64,000 nt of DNA from Prunella strophiata (taxonomy: Eukaryota > Chordata > Aves > Passeriformes > Prunellidae). Shown here piece after piece: positions 50,401-61,568 of the stretch. The position numbers were made by a program, and so were the translations under genes. The number at the start of each line of letters is the position of its first letter. Within the stretch, counting starts at the first letter, position 1. Below the pieces are notes generated by a model, which made no database searches, was not told the origin of the DNA, and was given only the letters and a program-made list of their open reading frames with translations. The stretch spans positions 15,850,867 through 15,914,866 of the forward strand of contig JAZBQD010000018.1 of NCBI GenBank assembly GCA_036583965.1, given 5' to 3'.

Positions 50401-53400
50401 GGTTTGGGCTTCACCCACTCAGTTAAATATGCACTTTTTTCCTTGTGAATGCTCTGTAAAAAGTTTGCTTTTGCTTAGAGATTGGTTCAAAGCATTTCTA
50501 AACCACGTCATCACCCCTGTGCACCTGTGATAGGGCTGTGTTGATGCATTAAGCAGCATGAGCAGTCACCTTTCTCTGGGGAAGCCAGACCTTGCCACTG
50601 TCTCAGAGCTTTTGTCTTGCCCAAGACAGGATGCTACCACAGGCTTCTTATGAGGCTGGTGTATGCCTTGGATGGATCATGGCTCAGTTTTAATGCTGGT
50701 GTCAGAGCCTGCACTGTGACTGGAGAGCAAAGTACAAAAATGAACAAGTTTTCCTAATCGCTGCAGACAAGATGATCCCAGTTCTCCTCTTGGAATGATT
50801 TTGCAGATGTGATTTGTCCATGTCCCTGGTTCTTGAGCAGCCTTTTAAGCCTGGATTGGCAGCATATTTAATTCAAACAGCATTTCCCATAGCATCAGCT
50901 CTTTCATTATTTTGTCCCTAACCTCTTATTGCAATGGGATTTACTGAGGTTATGAATGCCTTAAAAGATAATCAGAAGTGATTTAGAAATGCTTTTACGT
51001 GTCTCTTCCCTGAATGTCAATTAGAAGCATGTGTGTGTGGCTGACACTTAGGAGCATGTTGGAGCATGCTTGGTGAGAGAGCACTCGCTGAGGTGGGGCT
51101 CCATGTCTGCTTGTGACTGCCTGGGTGTCACTGCTGTGGGACAGTGACCTTGCCTGCCATAACAAACCTGTGCCTTCACTTAGCAGCCTGTGAAACAGCA
51201 GCTTTGCATGTCAGACAGTGCAGGGAGAATCAGCAGTCTTTTTGTAAACCTGCTCATGAACACCCTTCACATCCAGGTGGTCCAGCTGAGGAGTCAAGGA
51301 GCAGATCTGGGAAGCAGAGGGTACAGGGAATACTGGGCAAGATTTGAGGGATGTTTTGGGGATGTCTGTTTTGCCTACAGACCCTAATGTACTTGCTGCC
51401 ATTCCTTCTCTTATTTTAAAAGTCTGTTAGGGGTGATGCAGTGCACAAAAGGCATTTTGCCTTGGGCAGCATGAATCCTGTGAGCAGGTGCTTGTGCTGG
51501 TGTCCTTGAGGCTGGCAGCTCACATACCCCCTTGTGTTTGGGGGAAAAGTGGTCTTTTGCTGTGTCAAAAAATAGGACTAGTGTAGGACTGCCAGAGTTG
51601 CAAGGGGAGAAAAGGCCTTTTCCATCCACCATGCAGCCAGATTTGGTGTCCTTTCTGTTTTTGGAGATGCTGTACTGTGATCTGTCCTGATCCCACATTA
51701 CAGGGACATGTCAAACTTGAATCTCTAAGCCTGAGGAATTATTAAATTGTATGGAGGGAGAGGTGTTGGGTAGGGTTCTAGGCTTGGGATTTCAAGCAGC
51801 ACATTATAATGCAGACAGCATAGCTTCTGCACCTACAAATAAATGCAAGCAACAAGAAAATTGTTCTTTCTTATCCATTTTACTACTCAACTTGCACCAC
51901 GTGGCAGGCACTTCTTGCAGTGGCATGATATAGTCCACATGGCATGCTCAGAGTGGGTGAAACTCTTTTCAGAGTTAGAAGTTGCTCATATTAGGCTTTT
52001 TATCAAACTTTCTGAGAACTATCAATGCTGCTTCTGTTTTTCTCAGCAGCTATGGTGAGCAGGGTAGCCAGTACAAAGTGTCAGACCTTCAGGAACCCAA
52101 ACTTGGGCATCCTCTCTGATTTCTGCAGCCTTAGGCTGAAATGCACGGGTGGAGTGCAGGGCATGGTGAGGTGCTGAGCTCAGGATGGCTCATGCATACA
52201 CACAGGTGATGATTGCAGCTGGAGAACTATGGAAAAAAGATGAAGTGTGTCTGAAGAGCACACTCTGTTCTCTTCCAGTGTTTAGATTACACCTTTCAGA
52301 AAGCATACCAACAAGAATGAAAAAAACCTTGTTTTTTAAGTGGAGCAATGACAGTGTACATGCTTAACCACCAACACATTTTCTGAGCAGCTGCACTGCC
52401 TAGTGAGGGATGCCTTGGCATGAGATCCTGGAGAAGCACTGAGATCTGCAGCCAGAAGTGGATCTCACCTGTAACTCTTAGTGTTCTGGTGCAGTGATGC
52501 TGATCCTGGACACGAAGTGGGGTGCTTTTGTGTGTGGTGGTGATCTTATCTGGGAACATCATGCTTCACTTTGCAGTTGTGACTCATTTGAAGGCAGCAA
52601 TAAGGGAGGATGGAAAAAATATCTCAAATCCAAGCCCTTCTAAAGCACCTGGCCTTTGAACTGGCTTGGATTTAAAGATGCATGTAAAAAGGAAGAGTTC
52701 TGTAAATAGTTTGGTTTTTTTTGCAAAGGCATGTAACATCAGTATGTTAAGCTGTGCTTGAAGCTTCTGTAAGCAAGAAAAGCCCACATTTAATTTTATA
52801 TTCAACCCCTTTCACTTCATTTTGTGATAGATCTTAGAACCTACTTTCAAGGGAGTTCTAATTTTCACCACCTAGAATCTTGTTTGAAAATACAATAGAC
52901 CAATCCTGAGCTAAGGGAAGGGTTTTCACCAGAAGTATGAGCAGGCAAACCCCAGAGACAGGACTTACCTCAAAGCTCCTTTCCTCTTTGGAATGGTGAG
53001 GGCTTTATTGGCTGTATTTTGCCTTTTGGGTTTGTTGCTCAGTCTGAGCACGGCAGTGTGTCTTTGTGTGAGTGTGAAGCTGATGTGTGAACATGCTCGT
53101 GTTGCTAGGCTGCATGCAGTTGAGAGCATGCCTTGGTTTGAGAAAATACTTGGGAGATCCAGCTTAAAGTCAGGTACTTGAAGCATCTCTTGAAAGGCTT
53201 TCTGGAGTGGTGAAGTGGTGTTGAGAAGATTGTGGCTAAGAGTAATGGGCTGTCAGCTGCACTGGAATAGAAAATGAGAGCATCAGAAGAGAGAAGAAAA
53301 AGGGCCAGAATACTGCAGCGTTTGTTACAAACAACTAGAAACACTGAATTACTGCATGGAAAGAGCAACAGGCTTGTTTTGGGGGAAGGTGGGCAAAAGC

Positions 53401-56400
53401 AATTCCATGGGGGGTTTGAACAAATGACTTGTCTCCAAGCTGGCATTGTAATTTGGTCAGGTGTTTTCTTCTGCTGATGCATGTTGTGAAACTAAATTGC
53501 TGGTCAAAAATTAAAGGCCAACTGCTTTATTATTTTTGAAGAAAAAAAATTTTTTTTTAGTTATCTTTGCATTTTGTCTGCAGAAAGTCTACCATCTCAA
53601 GACCAGGCCTCTCCCTTCGCAGGTGAACTAGGTACCACCTAACCTGAAAATAATTACAGCCACTACATGAAATTAATTGAACGGACATCAATTATGCAAA
53701 TGTTCTTTACAGAACATTAAGTGTGATGCTGTTTGCCAATTAGACCTTAATCAAATTGATTTTTAATTCCTTAATTGAAACCAATAACAACATATCTGGA
53801 GTTTTTAACCACAGAAACAAATTCTCTTTAAATATTTTCCTTTTTAAATGCAAATTATTCCAGGAAATTAACAGCAGTAACAGTCTGGGAGATTTTCTTA
53901 ACGTCCTATTCCTATCAGTTAGACTCCCTGTATCTGAAATACTCTGGGATTTTCTGGATAGGGAGGAATAGAGCAGGCTGCCAGGAGATGGCACTGCCTT
54001 TGGTTAAAGAGAAAGCAGATGTGAAAGGGGTTTTGAGTAGTTTTTCATTTACCCCTTTAACATGCTCTGCATGTGGAACTTGCTTGACAAAAGCCTGGGA
54101 GCAAATGAAATTTCAGATAAATTGAGCAAATTCTGCAGTAATGGTAACCTGTGCTGTCTAAGGTAAATTCATCATCTGCTAAGTGAAAAACACTGTGGTG
54201 AAAAAGTCCATGGAGCAGGGATTTGGTTTTGTTGGCTTTCTGTGGCTTTGTGCAATAAATCTGATTACTCAGGGAGGCTGCTGTAATGCCTGGCTGCAAT
54301 GCCATGTGCCCAATTCCATGTGCTCCATGAGGAGGTGGGCAGCTCTTTCTAATGCACTGATGGGAGCTTTGGGGTGCAAATCTCACAGCTGCAGGGGGCT
54401 TGCTTTCCTGGGAGAGCAGAAGGGTTGGTGCAGAGCAGCACCCCAGACTGGGAGTGAATCTGCTCACACATCCTCTGTGCTTCCAGTTTCAAACAAATCA
54501 CCCCTGATACAGAAAGCCAGATTTTTCTGCCTTGCTCAAGCAGCTCTGCTTGATTTGGGGATGCAAAGCACCCAAAACCATGCTGTAGCTGGCAGGGGAA
54601 AGCTGGGTTTATGGCTCTTTTGTGTTTCCAAGGTGAATGGGTGAACCTGGCCTGAAAAGCTTAAGGCCTCTTCTGCCTCTTCTTTTTGTGTGGTGTTATG
54701 TGTGGTGTGGCCGGGGAACTTCATGTACAAATGTCATGGATGAGCTCTCTTCACATGTACAGTCTGTGTAGCAGAGCTTTTTGGGGCATGGTAAGCCCTC
54801 TTCAGAGGCATGTCTGCTCAAAGATCTTTCTTCCTGCAAGAAAAGAAAAAGCTAATTATTAAGTTATTAGCTTGAGAACAGTTGGTCAAGATCCCAAACC
54901 TTGCCCAGTGGGTGCAGAGCCCAAAGGGTCTGATGGCAGGGATGTTGGGAGGCTCTGGCTGGCACAGGAGAGGTTCTGGCCCTCAGGGAAGGGCAGAGGA
55001 ACAGGCAGGTCAGGGCAGGCTCTGCCAGCAGAGCCATGGCATGGATCTGGCCCAGCTGAGCTTAAGAAGGCATCACTGCCCTCTTCCCAGGTTCTTACAG
55101 TGTCTGTTCTCTTTCTGCCCCAGGGCCTCAGAACGGCTGGAATGACCCTCCCACCCTCAACAGAGCTGCCAAGAAGAAGAAGGTACTCCAGGATGTCCTA
55201 CCTCAACACAACTGAGTGCTGTTCCCTTGAAAAACAAGAGTTTAAGCTGCTCCTGGGAAACTGGTTGGCAGGAGTAGGGAAGAGAAGGGTTAGCAGCAAA
55301 CAAAAGCTGCATCTCATGAGCAGAAATGGCCTTTCTGTCTCTCTAATATTCATTATCCCTCTCCAAATGTCTAAGCCTCTAAGAGATGGGGGGAGTTTTG
55401 CTGAAGTTGTGGTTGTTAATAACAACATTGTTTGTGGTTTGAAGCAAATACTTCCAACTGTTTTCATCTGCAGTAAAGCAGCAGAGTTTTGCAGGAGATG
55501 ATACTTAGGCAAAATGAGGAGGCTGTGCAAATTGTTATAGATTATTGACGTTGCTGGAGCTGAAAGCAATTTGTCCTGATTAAGGGTCTGACCCTGAGAG
55601 ATCTGTTGAGAGTAAGACAATTTCCATGATGGGAGATAATGTAGTTTTGCAAAATGGATTTAAATTGCAACAGGGCAGGATAACTGGGAACACTTGGCAC
55701 AGAGCAGAGCAAGCCTTTTCATCCCTTGGTGCTGCTGTAGCCTGGAGTATCTCCACAGCAGTCAGCGTTATCCACCACATTCTGACCCTGAGAGGCAAGA
55801 GTTAGTCTGGAGCATGTAAAGTGTGGGGAGGACAAAACATTAGAGCAGACAAGATAAGGTCTGGGTGAAGGCAAAGGCAGAAGTCTTCCTTACCCTTTGG
55901 GTTTTGGTCTCTGCAGTTCAAAGTGAAGAAGCTTTTGGAGGCTGGATAGAGAACTCTTAGTGTCAGAATAAGTGCTGGAGCAGAGAGCTCAAGAAGCAGC
56001 CTTCTGTACACAGAGTTCTTCTACTTCTACTTCTGCTGTGTGTGTGCCACAGCCCGAATTTCTGCCATAGCCAAGGCTTGCGGGTTGGCTCCTTCTAAAT
56101 GAGGAATGTGTTTGTTGCCTTCCCTCTTGAGTATTTAACAAATCTGTCAGTCATGTTTCTATGTTTGTTTCCCTTCTGTCCACTGTCTAAGGGGTGGTTT
56201 AGAATATTATAAAATGACTCACCACATGGACTGTTATAAAACAGAAAAAATATCTGGCATTTCAAGCCATAATTTTCGGCTGTTTTCCTCCTAACTAAGA
56301 ACTTATTCACCACTCAGAAGTTTATTGCTGTGATTCATTTCTTTTATTATTGACTTTGTTGCTGGATTGGGAAGTTTTTTGGTTTTTTTGCTGTCCCAAA

Positions 56401-59400
56401 CCACTAGCTCAATTCTAGCATCATTCATTCAGGGCTCTGTAATCTTCCTTTTTTTTTTTTCCATGCACACCCCAAGAAATGTGCACATTCCCATGGAAGC
56501 CCTTTCTGTTGTTTTGATTCGTGCACGATGTGTAGCAGAGGCCAGTAGCTCATGTTGTTGTTTCTCCCCTCTACCAAATGTTTATGAAATACCTCTGTGT
56601 AAAGACTGGCAGATGCTCAAGGATGAATCTGAAATGCCCTGGTAATCTGCCTTAGTGCAGACCTGTGTGCCAGAAGCTTGAAAGGCTTTCAGAAGCTTTA
56701 CTGGGGCATGTTGCTGGCTGTGACCTACGTACTGTACTGCATGGACAAAAATACACCCTTGAAAGTGAGACACAAAAGTCTAAATATAATGACCCAATAG
56801 TAAGAATAGATGTAGGTGTAGGTTAGTTTTCTCTTCTAATAGTGCTGGTCTGCCAGACCTGTGGTTTGGAGGGAGAGTGGCTCTGATTCGAGGTGGCTGC
56901 ACTCAGCTCTTGTGGCCAGGGGCAGGCTGGGCTGCACCAAGGCACTTACTGTGCAGCCAGAGGGATGGGTTTGGTCATCCAGAGTGAAATCCTGTGTTGT
57001 CTGCCCCTGTTATTTCTGTATCCAGCACTCCCAGTTACTGTGGTTTGGGAAGTCTGTAAGAGCTGGGTGTTGTGCTGTGCCTGCAGGAGCCACACCAACA
57101 CAGATGCCCTGCTTTTTCCCCAGGTCCCTGACAACTTCCTGCCCCCGGTGCCCATCACCTCCCCCATCATGAACCCGCTGGTGGACGCGCAGTCTCAGAT
57201 GCAGCAGCCCCAGGCTCCAGCACCGCCCAGCAGTGCGCCCAGCTTCCAGCCTGCACACCTCCCTGCAGGGCAGATGGTGCTGCAGGGTGGCTTCCAGCCT
57301 GCTGCCCAGCCCCTGGGGCCATCCACCATGCCACCCACTGTTTCCAAGCCCAGCACGGAGGGGGCCCCGGGCGCCCCAATCGGCAATGCCATCCAGGTAA
57401 CATAGCCCAGCACTGCGTGGGGTTGTTTGTCCATCAGCAGAGCCTGCCAGGCAGGATCCTGTCTGTGTTATTTCTCGCCTTTAGCCAGATCTTTTAAGCT
57501 CTTGGTGAGTTACAATACATACTACGATAGCCCAGCTACCTGGCAGAAGGCATAATGAGCAGGATGGCTCTTGCAGTTGTGTTGGAAACAAAAATGTTTT
57601 AATAAAAGGCAAAATAACAAAGAGAAAAACTGATCTAGGTGCAAGCAGGTCTTGTACCTAGTAAAACACCTTACAAAAGCGATTAGTTCCTTTGTTCACT
57701 TGCTTTTCTAGTAAATTGCCCAGGAGGGACTTCTTGACTTCTGTCCAATTAGCTGTCCTTAAATTTAAGGTGAAGTCCCCTTTGTCCTATAAGGTGTCCC
57801 CTTTGCTAAGTGGTGAGAGAAACTTCTGGGCCTTTTCCTTTTTGAGGAGACAAAGGACAGTTTTATTACTCCACCAATAAGGGGCACATTCCTACACCTG
57901 TAGTCCAGGCTTTTCTTGTAGCTCTAAGGTGTACTGTGGAGTTTCTAGGCACTGGCTTTGCACCATGCTGGCATTTTGCTGCTGTAATCTCCACCTAGAT
58001 GGCACTAATCCTATAGTCAGTATGGGCCAACAAGCTGCTTCCTTCTGCAGCTTTCACAGTTTCCCAGGGGGAGCAACAGCAGGTGCTGGTAAAGTCACCT
58101 CCACACACCCACAGGGAAGAAACAGGAGTTGTGCCAAGCTAGGTAATAATGCCACTTGGTTTAGCTGAGAACAACATGTGGGCACAGTGACCTGGAAAAG
58201 CCTCAGCTGCTCTCTGTTGCTCAGCACGTGCAGGCACTGCCAACAGAGAAGATCACCAAGAAGCCCATCCCTGAGGAGCACCTTGTTCTGAAGACTACGT
58301 TTGAAGCTCTCATCCAGAGGTGCCTGCTGTCTGCCTCCGATCCGGTAGGTGATTTCTGGTAACAGACTCATTTCAAAGGCAAACCATAGTTACCTGGGAA
58401 AGGGGAGGTTAACAGCTTTAACACAACCACTGGGGCTGGATAGCAAAAACATTTCCCATGGCAGCCAGTACCTTGTAAATGAGCTATCCCTCCCAAAGCT
58501 TCTCATTTATTTCTGATGGCCAGTAAATAACATGCCACCACAAAGCCCAGCTGCTGACTGTTCAGCTCGTGCCTCCCACATGCTAAAAAGTGGTGCTGGT
58601 GGCATGCAGATGGCATTGTGCACTGAATTTGCTTGGTCAGCAGCACAAACCCGTGCTCTTGTGGGTTCAGTATCACTCAATTGCTCAAAATCCTTTATTT
58701 AAAGGCTGTAGAGTGCATGTATATATATGTGTGTGTGTGTGTTTGTATGTGTATATAGTGTATTCTGCATTCCCTTTGACCTTTTCTTCCTCTAAGTGCC
58801 CCTTCCCCCAGACAGACAGAGAAGGCAAAAGCATTCCACTCATATCTGCACCTGGGGATTGCTTTTCTGCTCTGCCAACACATTTTGCTTGCTTCTTGTT
58901 AAGTCTCTCTGATTTTTTTAGGCAGTGAAAGTGTTTCAGCCCACGGAGACAAGAGACACCACCCTGACTGTACACATCAGTTGTTGTCAGAGCAAATACA
59001 GGCACTGCTCAGCTATTACATTCTAAAGGGCAAAATGGGAACAGGACCTAAAGAGCAAGGAGAACAACCAGTTTGCACTTGCACTGCATTGCTTTGGCTG
59101 GAGAGATGTCTTGCTGTTTCCTAAGCACAATTTATTCCTCTCTGTCCTAGCTGATCCATCTGTAAACTGAAAATAGCATGTGCACCTTTTCATGGGTTTT
59201 GAAACAAATGTTTAATGTGTGGTCATGCATATGAGAGTTAGGCAGCCCAGAAGAACTGGGGGTTTCTTACCTGTTCCTCCTGGGGTACTTTTTCCTTAGA
59301 CATCTCAGTTCCTTGATGACATAACTGCTGCTGAGGAGTTTTCTGCATGTGGCCCAAGATCCATGGGCTTGTGTTCTCCTTTATGCCATCTGAACAGCTT

Positions 59401-61568
59401 TCCCTAATTTCTAGCACAGCAAGGAGCCAGCAGTTGGTCTTCACCCTTGAGCTAGAGCATTCCCACAGGCTTTATTTTCTCCAGGCAGTTATTTAATCCA
59501 GAGAAATGTTTCCACTTGCCAGGGAAAATGGCAGTTATCCTAAGTGAAGATGGATTGATGCACAGACTGATTTAGGAGGAAATTCCATTACTCTTGTGCA
59601 CTAAAGCCATTTCTGCTGCTGTTGACCAGCAGCTTTTTTGTGCTTCCTGCAATTGTAACCTTGATGCTTTATTACTCTGGAATAAAATCTACAATTTTAG
59701 ATGTTTATTTTTTTTTAAAAAAGTGGATAAAAATTCATTTCTCCAGCAGCTGCAGCTCCAGGTGAAATGTACTGGGGTTAAGAGCCTTTGGTGGCAAAAT
59801 AATTCCAGGCACATCAGTGGGTGGTTTACTTTCTAAAAGTCATGGAAGCACAAAGTGTCTGTAAGGGACAGGTTGGGTTAGGCTGTTAGTTTTTCTGTTG
59901 ACACTAAAAGCTTACAGACAAACTGCTGGCTATACTAATCACAGGAGGGAAAATATAATTAGGATTTGCCATAAATGATGGCTGAGTTGTACACACTTAG
60001 AACTAGAGAAATCTGCATGTGCCCTTAAGCTCTCACTAATGTTGCTGGATACTTCATTAGAGTAAGAATTTTATCCAGTTATCACTATGTTTTTTCAGTG
60101 AACCATAGAAAAAAAAATCATGCTGCAACTCAGAATTCTGTCACTTTTCTTGTCAGCTATGCCAGTGGGGTTTGCAAATGACCAGTGGGTTTTGGGGTGC
60201 ACCTCTACAGTTTCCTATTTTCTGTAGACAACAAGCATTTATGTGGAGAGAACTACAGTCATGTGGTCTTTCCTAGCAAAATCAGGGGAGAAGAGTGCAG
60301 AACAAAGAACCCAAACGATGTGTTGGGAAAATGTTGTTGGGAAAGGAATTTGATGTGCTGCATGGACCTGTTTGCAATGATACCAGATTGCTCTGGGGTT
60401 CTTAAAATCACCGTCCTTTGATGTATTTATTTGTCTTGCAGCAAACCAAGAGGAAACTGGATGATGCAAATAAACGCCTGGAGTTTCTGTATGACAAACT
60501 TAGGGAACAGACAGTAAGTTCTGTTTTACTTCCCCCCATCCCTCAATCATGTATGGCCAATGACTTCATTGGTGCAGTACTACTTCTGCAGTATGTAGCA
60601 GGTGCTCATTTTTTCTTTGGAAGTGTGCTCCACATCCATTTATTGCAAGTTTACATGGATTTCTTAGAAAACAGCCAGTTACTGTGGCTGGCCCCCCATG
60701 CCTGTGCAGACTTTACAGTGTTGTGCTGGGGTCATGTCATGAGTTTTATGGTGCTATGAAGAGGGTGTGCTGAGCCAAAGAGCAGAGCTCCTTGCAGCAG
60801 GCACCATTTCTGTGCTCCAGGCAGGAACTGAGACACACAGCCTGGGGTCAAAACAGAACCCAGGGGACTTCGATGTTGGAGGCTCAGTGACTTCACTGGA
60901 AGGCAGATGTGCAAGTACTTTTGAAGATGTGGTAATTTTTCCAAAGCCTTTCAGGAGGCTTTGGCAGAATAAAGGACTGTGCTTAAATGTCTTAGTACCT
61001 TAAGATTAGAGTGATGTAATCCTCAGGCCAGCTTTGCTGAGTAATTAACCTTACCCCAAGGCACAAAAGCTCAGTAGGTTTTTCTGGTGCCAGGAGTGTG
61101 TCACCGCAGGTCTCCTCCCGCAGGGAATTGCATCCAGGGGCTGGTAGGGAAGGCTTGCAGGGCAGAGCAATACTGTAGAGAAGGTCCATTGTGGCTGAAG
61201 TCTATTGTTAGTCTTGTCAGTGATTGTTCCCAGTGTGGTGCAGCTCTGAAGATGTCTGTCTCCAAAGAAAGGAACCTTCCTGAGAGCCCAGTGCCTCACA
61301 AGTGCCACACTCTTTTCTAGCAAAATAAAAGAATTTCTTATTCTAGTTTTTCCTTTGTGCTGACCTGCCTTGCCTGCCTTCCTTGCAGCTCTCTCCAACC
61401 ATCATTAGTGGCCTGCACAACATCGTGAAGAGCATCGAAACCCGCAACTACCAGGAGGGGCTGAACATCCACACCCACATCGTCAGCACCAGCAACTTCA
61501 GCGAGACCTCTGCTTTCATGCCAGTCCTCAAGGTTGTCCTCACCCAGGCCAACAAGCTGGGGGTGTGA
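23336..61568 (+). CDS. SEC31A: SEC31A, COPII outer-coat subunit (complete, 27 coding exons)
   Basis: SEC31A forms the outer cage of COPII vesicles with SEC13 at ER exit sites and stimulates SAR1 GTP hydrolysis through SEC23. Seen here: 27 exons join without a frame break to 1,264 residues, from [14 protein letters not shown] to NKLGV and TGA. Residues 1-345 are the WD40 propeller. [10 protein letters not shown] (from 400) begins the blade that completes SEC13. Residues about 480-840 are the alpha-solenoid that builds cage edges. NPPPPGF (872-878) is the calcium-dependent ALG-2 binding motif. NGWNDPP (1034-1040) is the SAR1/SEC23-contacting fragment whose Trp-Asn pair reaches the GTPase site. 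Residues about 1145-1264 form the C-terminal helical domain. Human isoforms are about 1,205-1,251 residues; the extra length here comes from including every optional segment. The start codon is the first ATG of an exon preceded by CTTTCAG. It shares its promoter with THAP9. Confidence 0.97.
23925..24048 (+). CDS. SEC31A: SEC31A coding exon 2
   Basis: Residues 27-67. Acceptor CTCACAG|GTACAT; encodes [13 protein letters not shown] through CATFSSSH. Donor CACAG|GTAGGC, phase 2. Confidence 0.96.
24049..26122 (+). other. SEC31A: SEC31A intron after coding exon 2
   Basis: 2.1 kb; no exon, RNA gene or repeat recognised. Confidence 0.6.
26123..26321 (+). CDS. SEC31A: SEC31A coding exon 3
   Basis: Residues 68-134. 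Acceptor CTTACAG|GTACCA; WD40 strands including [16 protein letters not shown] and [11 protein letters not shown]; donor TCCAG|GTTGGT. Confidence 0.96.
27321..27416 (+). CDS. SEC31A: SEC31A coding exon 4
   Basis: Residues 135-166. [20 protein letters not shown] with a clear WD dipeptide; donor CACAG|GTACCA. Confidence 0.96.
28866..29006 (+). CDS. SEC31A: SEC31A coding exon 5
   Basis: Residues 167-213. Acceptor GGCAG|CCTCTG; WD40 blade with [13 protein letters not shown]; donor AACAGG|GTGAGT. Confidence 0.96.
30006..30148 (+). CDS. SEC31A: SEC31A coding exon 6
   Basis: Residues 214-260. Acceptor CCTCAG|ATGCAC; encodes [15 protein letters not shown] and [12 protein letters not shown]; donor ACAAG|GTACCG, phase 2. 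Confidence 0.96.
31079..31178 (+). CDS. SEC31A: SEC31A coding exon 7
   Basis: Residues 261-294. Acceptor [33 protein letters not shown]; donor GCGAG|GTATTG. Confidence 0.96.
32433..32594 (+). CDS. SEC31A: SEC31A coding exon 8
   Basis: Residues 295-348. Acceptor CCCCAG|GTGCTG; ends the seven-bladed-type region with [19 protein letters not shown]; donor ACCAG|GTGTGA. Confidence 0.96.
32747..32899 (+). CDS. SEC31A: SEC31A coding exon 9
   Basis: Residues 349-399. Acceptor TCAAAG|CTCTCG; encodes [11 protein letters not shown] and [14 protein letters not shown]; donor TCTCG|GTAAGG. Confidence 0.96.
34266..34502 (+). CDS. SEC31A: SEC31A coding exon 10 (SEC13-completing blade)
   Basis: Residues 400-478. 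Acceptor [22 protein letters not shown] then a short Q4 run and [13 protein letters not shown]; donor TTAAAG|GTAACA. Confidence 0.96.
35077..35151 (+). CDS. SEC31A: SEC31A coding exon 11
   Basis: Residues 479-503. Acceptor [33 protein letters not shown]; donor AAGAAG|GTAAAT. Start of the alpha-solenoid. Confidence 0.95.
35152..37232 (+). other. SEC31A: SEC31A intron after coding exon 11
   Basis: 2.1 kb, AT-rich. It contains a chance-looking open frame (35584-36003, 139 codons) with no recognisable domain. Confidence 0.6.
37233..37283 (+). CDS. SEC31A: SEC31A coding exon 12
   Basis: Residues 504-520, [17 protein letters not shown]. Acceptor TTTCTAG|ATCACA, donor GAGAG|GTAAGC. Phase 0 both ends, so it can be skipped in frame. 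Confidence 0.9.
37751..37770 (+). repeat. T20 homopolymer in SEC31A intron
   Basis: Twenty T; possible reverse-oriented A-tail or slippage. Confidence 0.85.
38011..38088 (+). CDS. SEC31A: SEC31A coding exon 13
   Basis: Residues 521-546, acidic: [17 protein letters not shown] through EEQFLGE. Acceptor GCTGAAG|GCTCCT, donor GAGAG|GTATCT. Phase 0 both ends; this solenoid insert is variably spliced in mammals. Confidence 0.88.
38089..40309 (+). other. SEC31A: SEC31A intron after coding exon 13
   Basis: 2.2 kb; nothing recognised beyond a short TG run near 39.6 kb. Confidence 0.6.
40310..40385 (+). CDS. SEC31A: SEC31A coding exon 14
   Basis: Residues 547-571. Acceptor [27 protein letters not shown] then TTFNISVSG; donor GGAG|GTACAA, phase 1. 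Confidence 0.93.
41005..41183 (+). CDS. SEC31A: SEC31A coding exon 15
   Basis: Residues 572-631. Acceptor GTTGCAG|ATGTGG; highly conserved solenoid helices [19 protein letters not shown] and [16 protein letters not shown]; donor CCAGG|GTATGT. Confidence 0.97.
42673..42799 (+). CDS. SEC31A: SEC31A coding exon 16
   Basis: Residues 632-673. Acceptor [32 protein letters not shown]; donor TGTG|GTAAGG, phase 1. Confidence 0.96.
42946..43091 (+). CDS. SEC31A: SEC31A coding exon 17
   Basis: Residues 674-722. Acceptor TATCTAG|ATCTCC; encodes [20 protein letters not shown]; donor TTCAG|GTTGGT. Confidence 0.96.
44703..44876 (+). CDS. SEC31A: SEC31A coding exon 18
   Basis: Residues 723-780. Acceptor [30 protein letters not shown] and [17 protein letters not shown]; donor ACCAG|GTATAG. 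Confidence 0.96.
45410..45583 (+). CDS. SEC31A: SEC31A coding exon 19
   Basis: Residues 781-838. Acceptor [31 protein letters not shown], end of the solenoid and start of the Pro/Gln-rich region; donor AGCAG|GTAACT. Confidence 0.95.
45584..48173 (+). other. SEC31A: SEC31A intron after coding exon 19
   Basis: 2.6 kb; no exon recognised on either strand. Confidence 0.6.
48174..48266 (+). CDS. SEC31A: SEC31A coding exon 20 (likely cassette exon, 31 residues)
   Basis: Residues 839-869, [19 protein letters not shown] through CPSDTQ. Acceptor GATTCAG|GTTAGA, donor ACACAG|GTATAA. Phase 0 at both ends; a matching 31-residue optional segment distinguishes human isoforms. Confidence 0.9.
48921..49050 (+). 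CDS. SEC31A: SEC31A coding exon 21 (ALG-2 binding motif)
   Basis: Residues 870-912. Acceptor [26 protein letters not shown] carries the ALG-2 site; donor CAGA|GTGAGT, phase 1. Confidence 0.94.
50007..50360 (+). CDS. SEC31A: SEC31A coding exon 22 (Pro-rich, two in-phase donors)
   Basis: Residues 913-1030. Acceptor TTGTAG|CATATC; low-complexity Pro/Ala/Ser/Gln. The distal donor is AACAG|GTCTGC (50360/50361). A better-looking donor AACAG|GTACTC (50315/50316) is 45 bases upstream and in the same phase. Confidence 0.9.
50361..55123 (+). other. SEC31A: SEC31A intron after coding exon 22 (longest, 4.8 kb)
   Basis: No coding or RNA feature recognised on either strand; open frames here are short and unconserved-looking. 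Confidence 0.6.
55124..55182 (+). CDS. SEC31A: SEC31A coding exon 23 (SAR1/SEC23 contact fragment)
   Basis: Residues 1031-1050. Acceptor [33 protein letters not shown] with the Trp-Asn pair that inserts at the SAR1 active site in structural work; donor AAGAAG|GTACTC. Confidence 0.95.
57124..57396 (+). CDS. SEC31A: SEC31A coding exon 24
   Basis: Residues 1051-1141. Acceptor [23 protein letters not shown], Gln/Pro-rich, then [13 protein letters not shown]; donor ATCCAG|GTAACA. Confidence 0.95.
58225..58344 (+). CDS. SEC31A: SEC31A coding exon 25
   Basis: Residues 1142-1181. Acceptor [34 protein letters not shown]-terminal helical domain; donor ATCCG|GTAGGT. Confidence 0.95.
58345..60441 (+). 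other. SEC31A: SEC31A intron after coding exon 25
   Basis: 2.1 kb; holds an AT/GT microsatellite at about 58720-58754, otherwise nothing recognised. Confidence 0.6.
58720..58754 (+). repeat. short (AT)n(GT)n microsatellite
   Basis: ATATATAT followed by GTGTGTGTGTGTGT and an interrupted GT stretch, within a SEC31A intron. Confidence 0.85.
60442..60513 (+). CDS. SEC31A: SEC31A coding exon 26
   Basis: Residues 1182-1205, [20 protein letters not shown] then REQT. Acceptor CTTGCAG|CAAACC, donor AGACA|GTAAGT. Confidence 0.96.
61389..61568 (+). CDS. SEC31A: SEC31A coding exon 27 and stop
   Basis: Residues 1206-1264 then TGA. Acceptor CCTTGCAG|CTCTCT; ends [22 protein letters not shown], almost invariant in the family. 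Confidence 0.97.
   Translation, partial: LSPTIISGLHNIVKSIETRNYQEGLNIHTHIVSTSNFSETSAFMPVLKVVLTQANKLGV

Noticed and set aside
54872..55501. Open frame of 209 codons overlapping SEC31A coding exon 23
   Set aside because: Runs in a different frame from the conserved exon and shows no family similarity.
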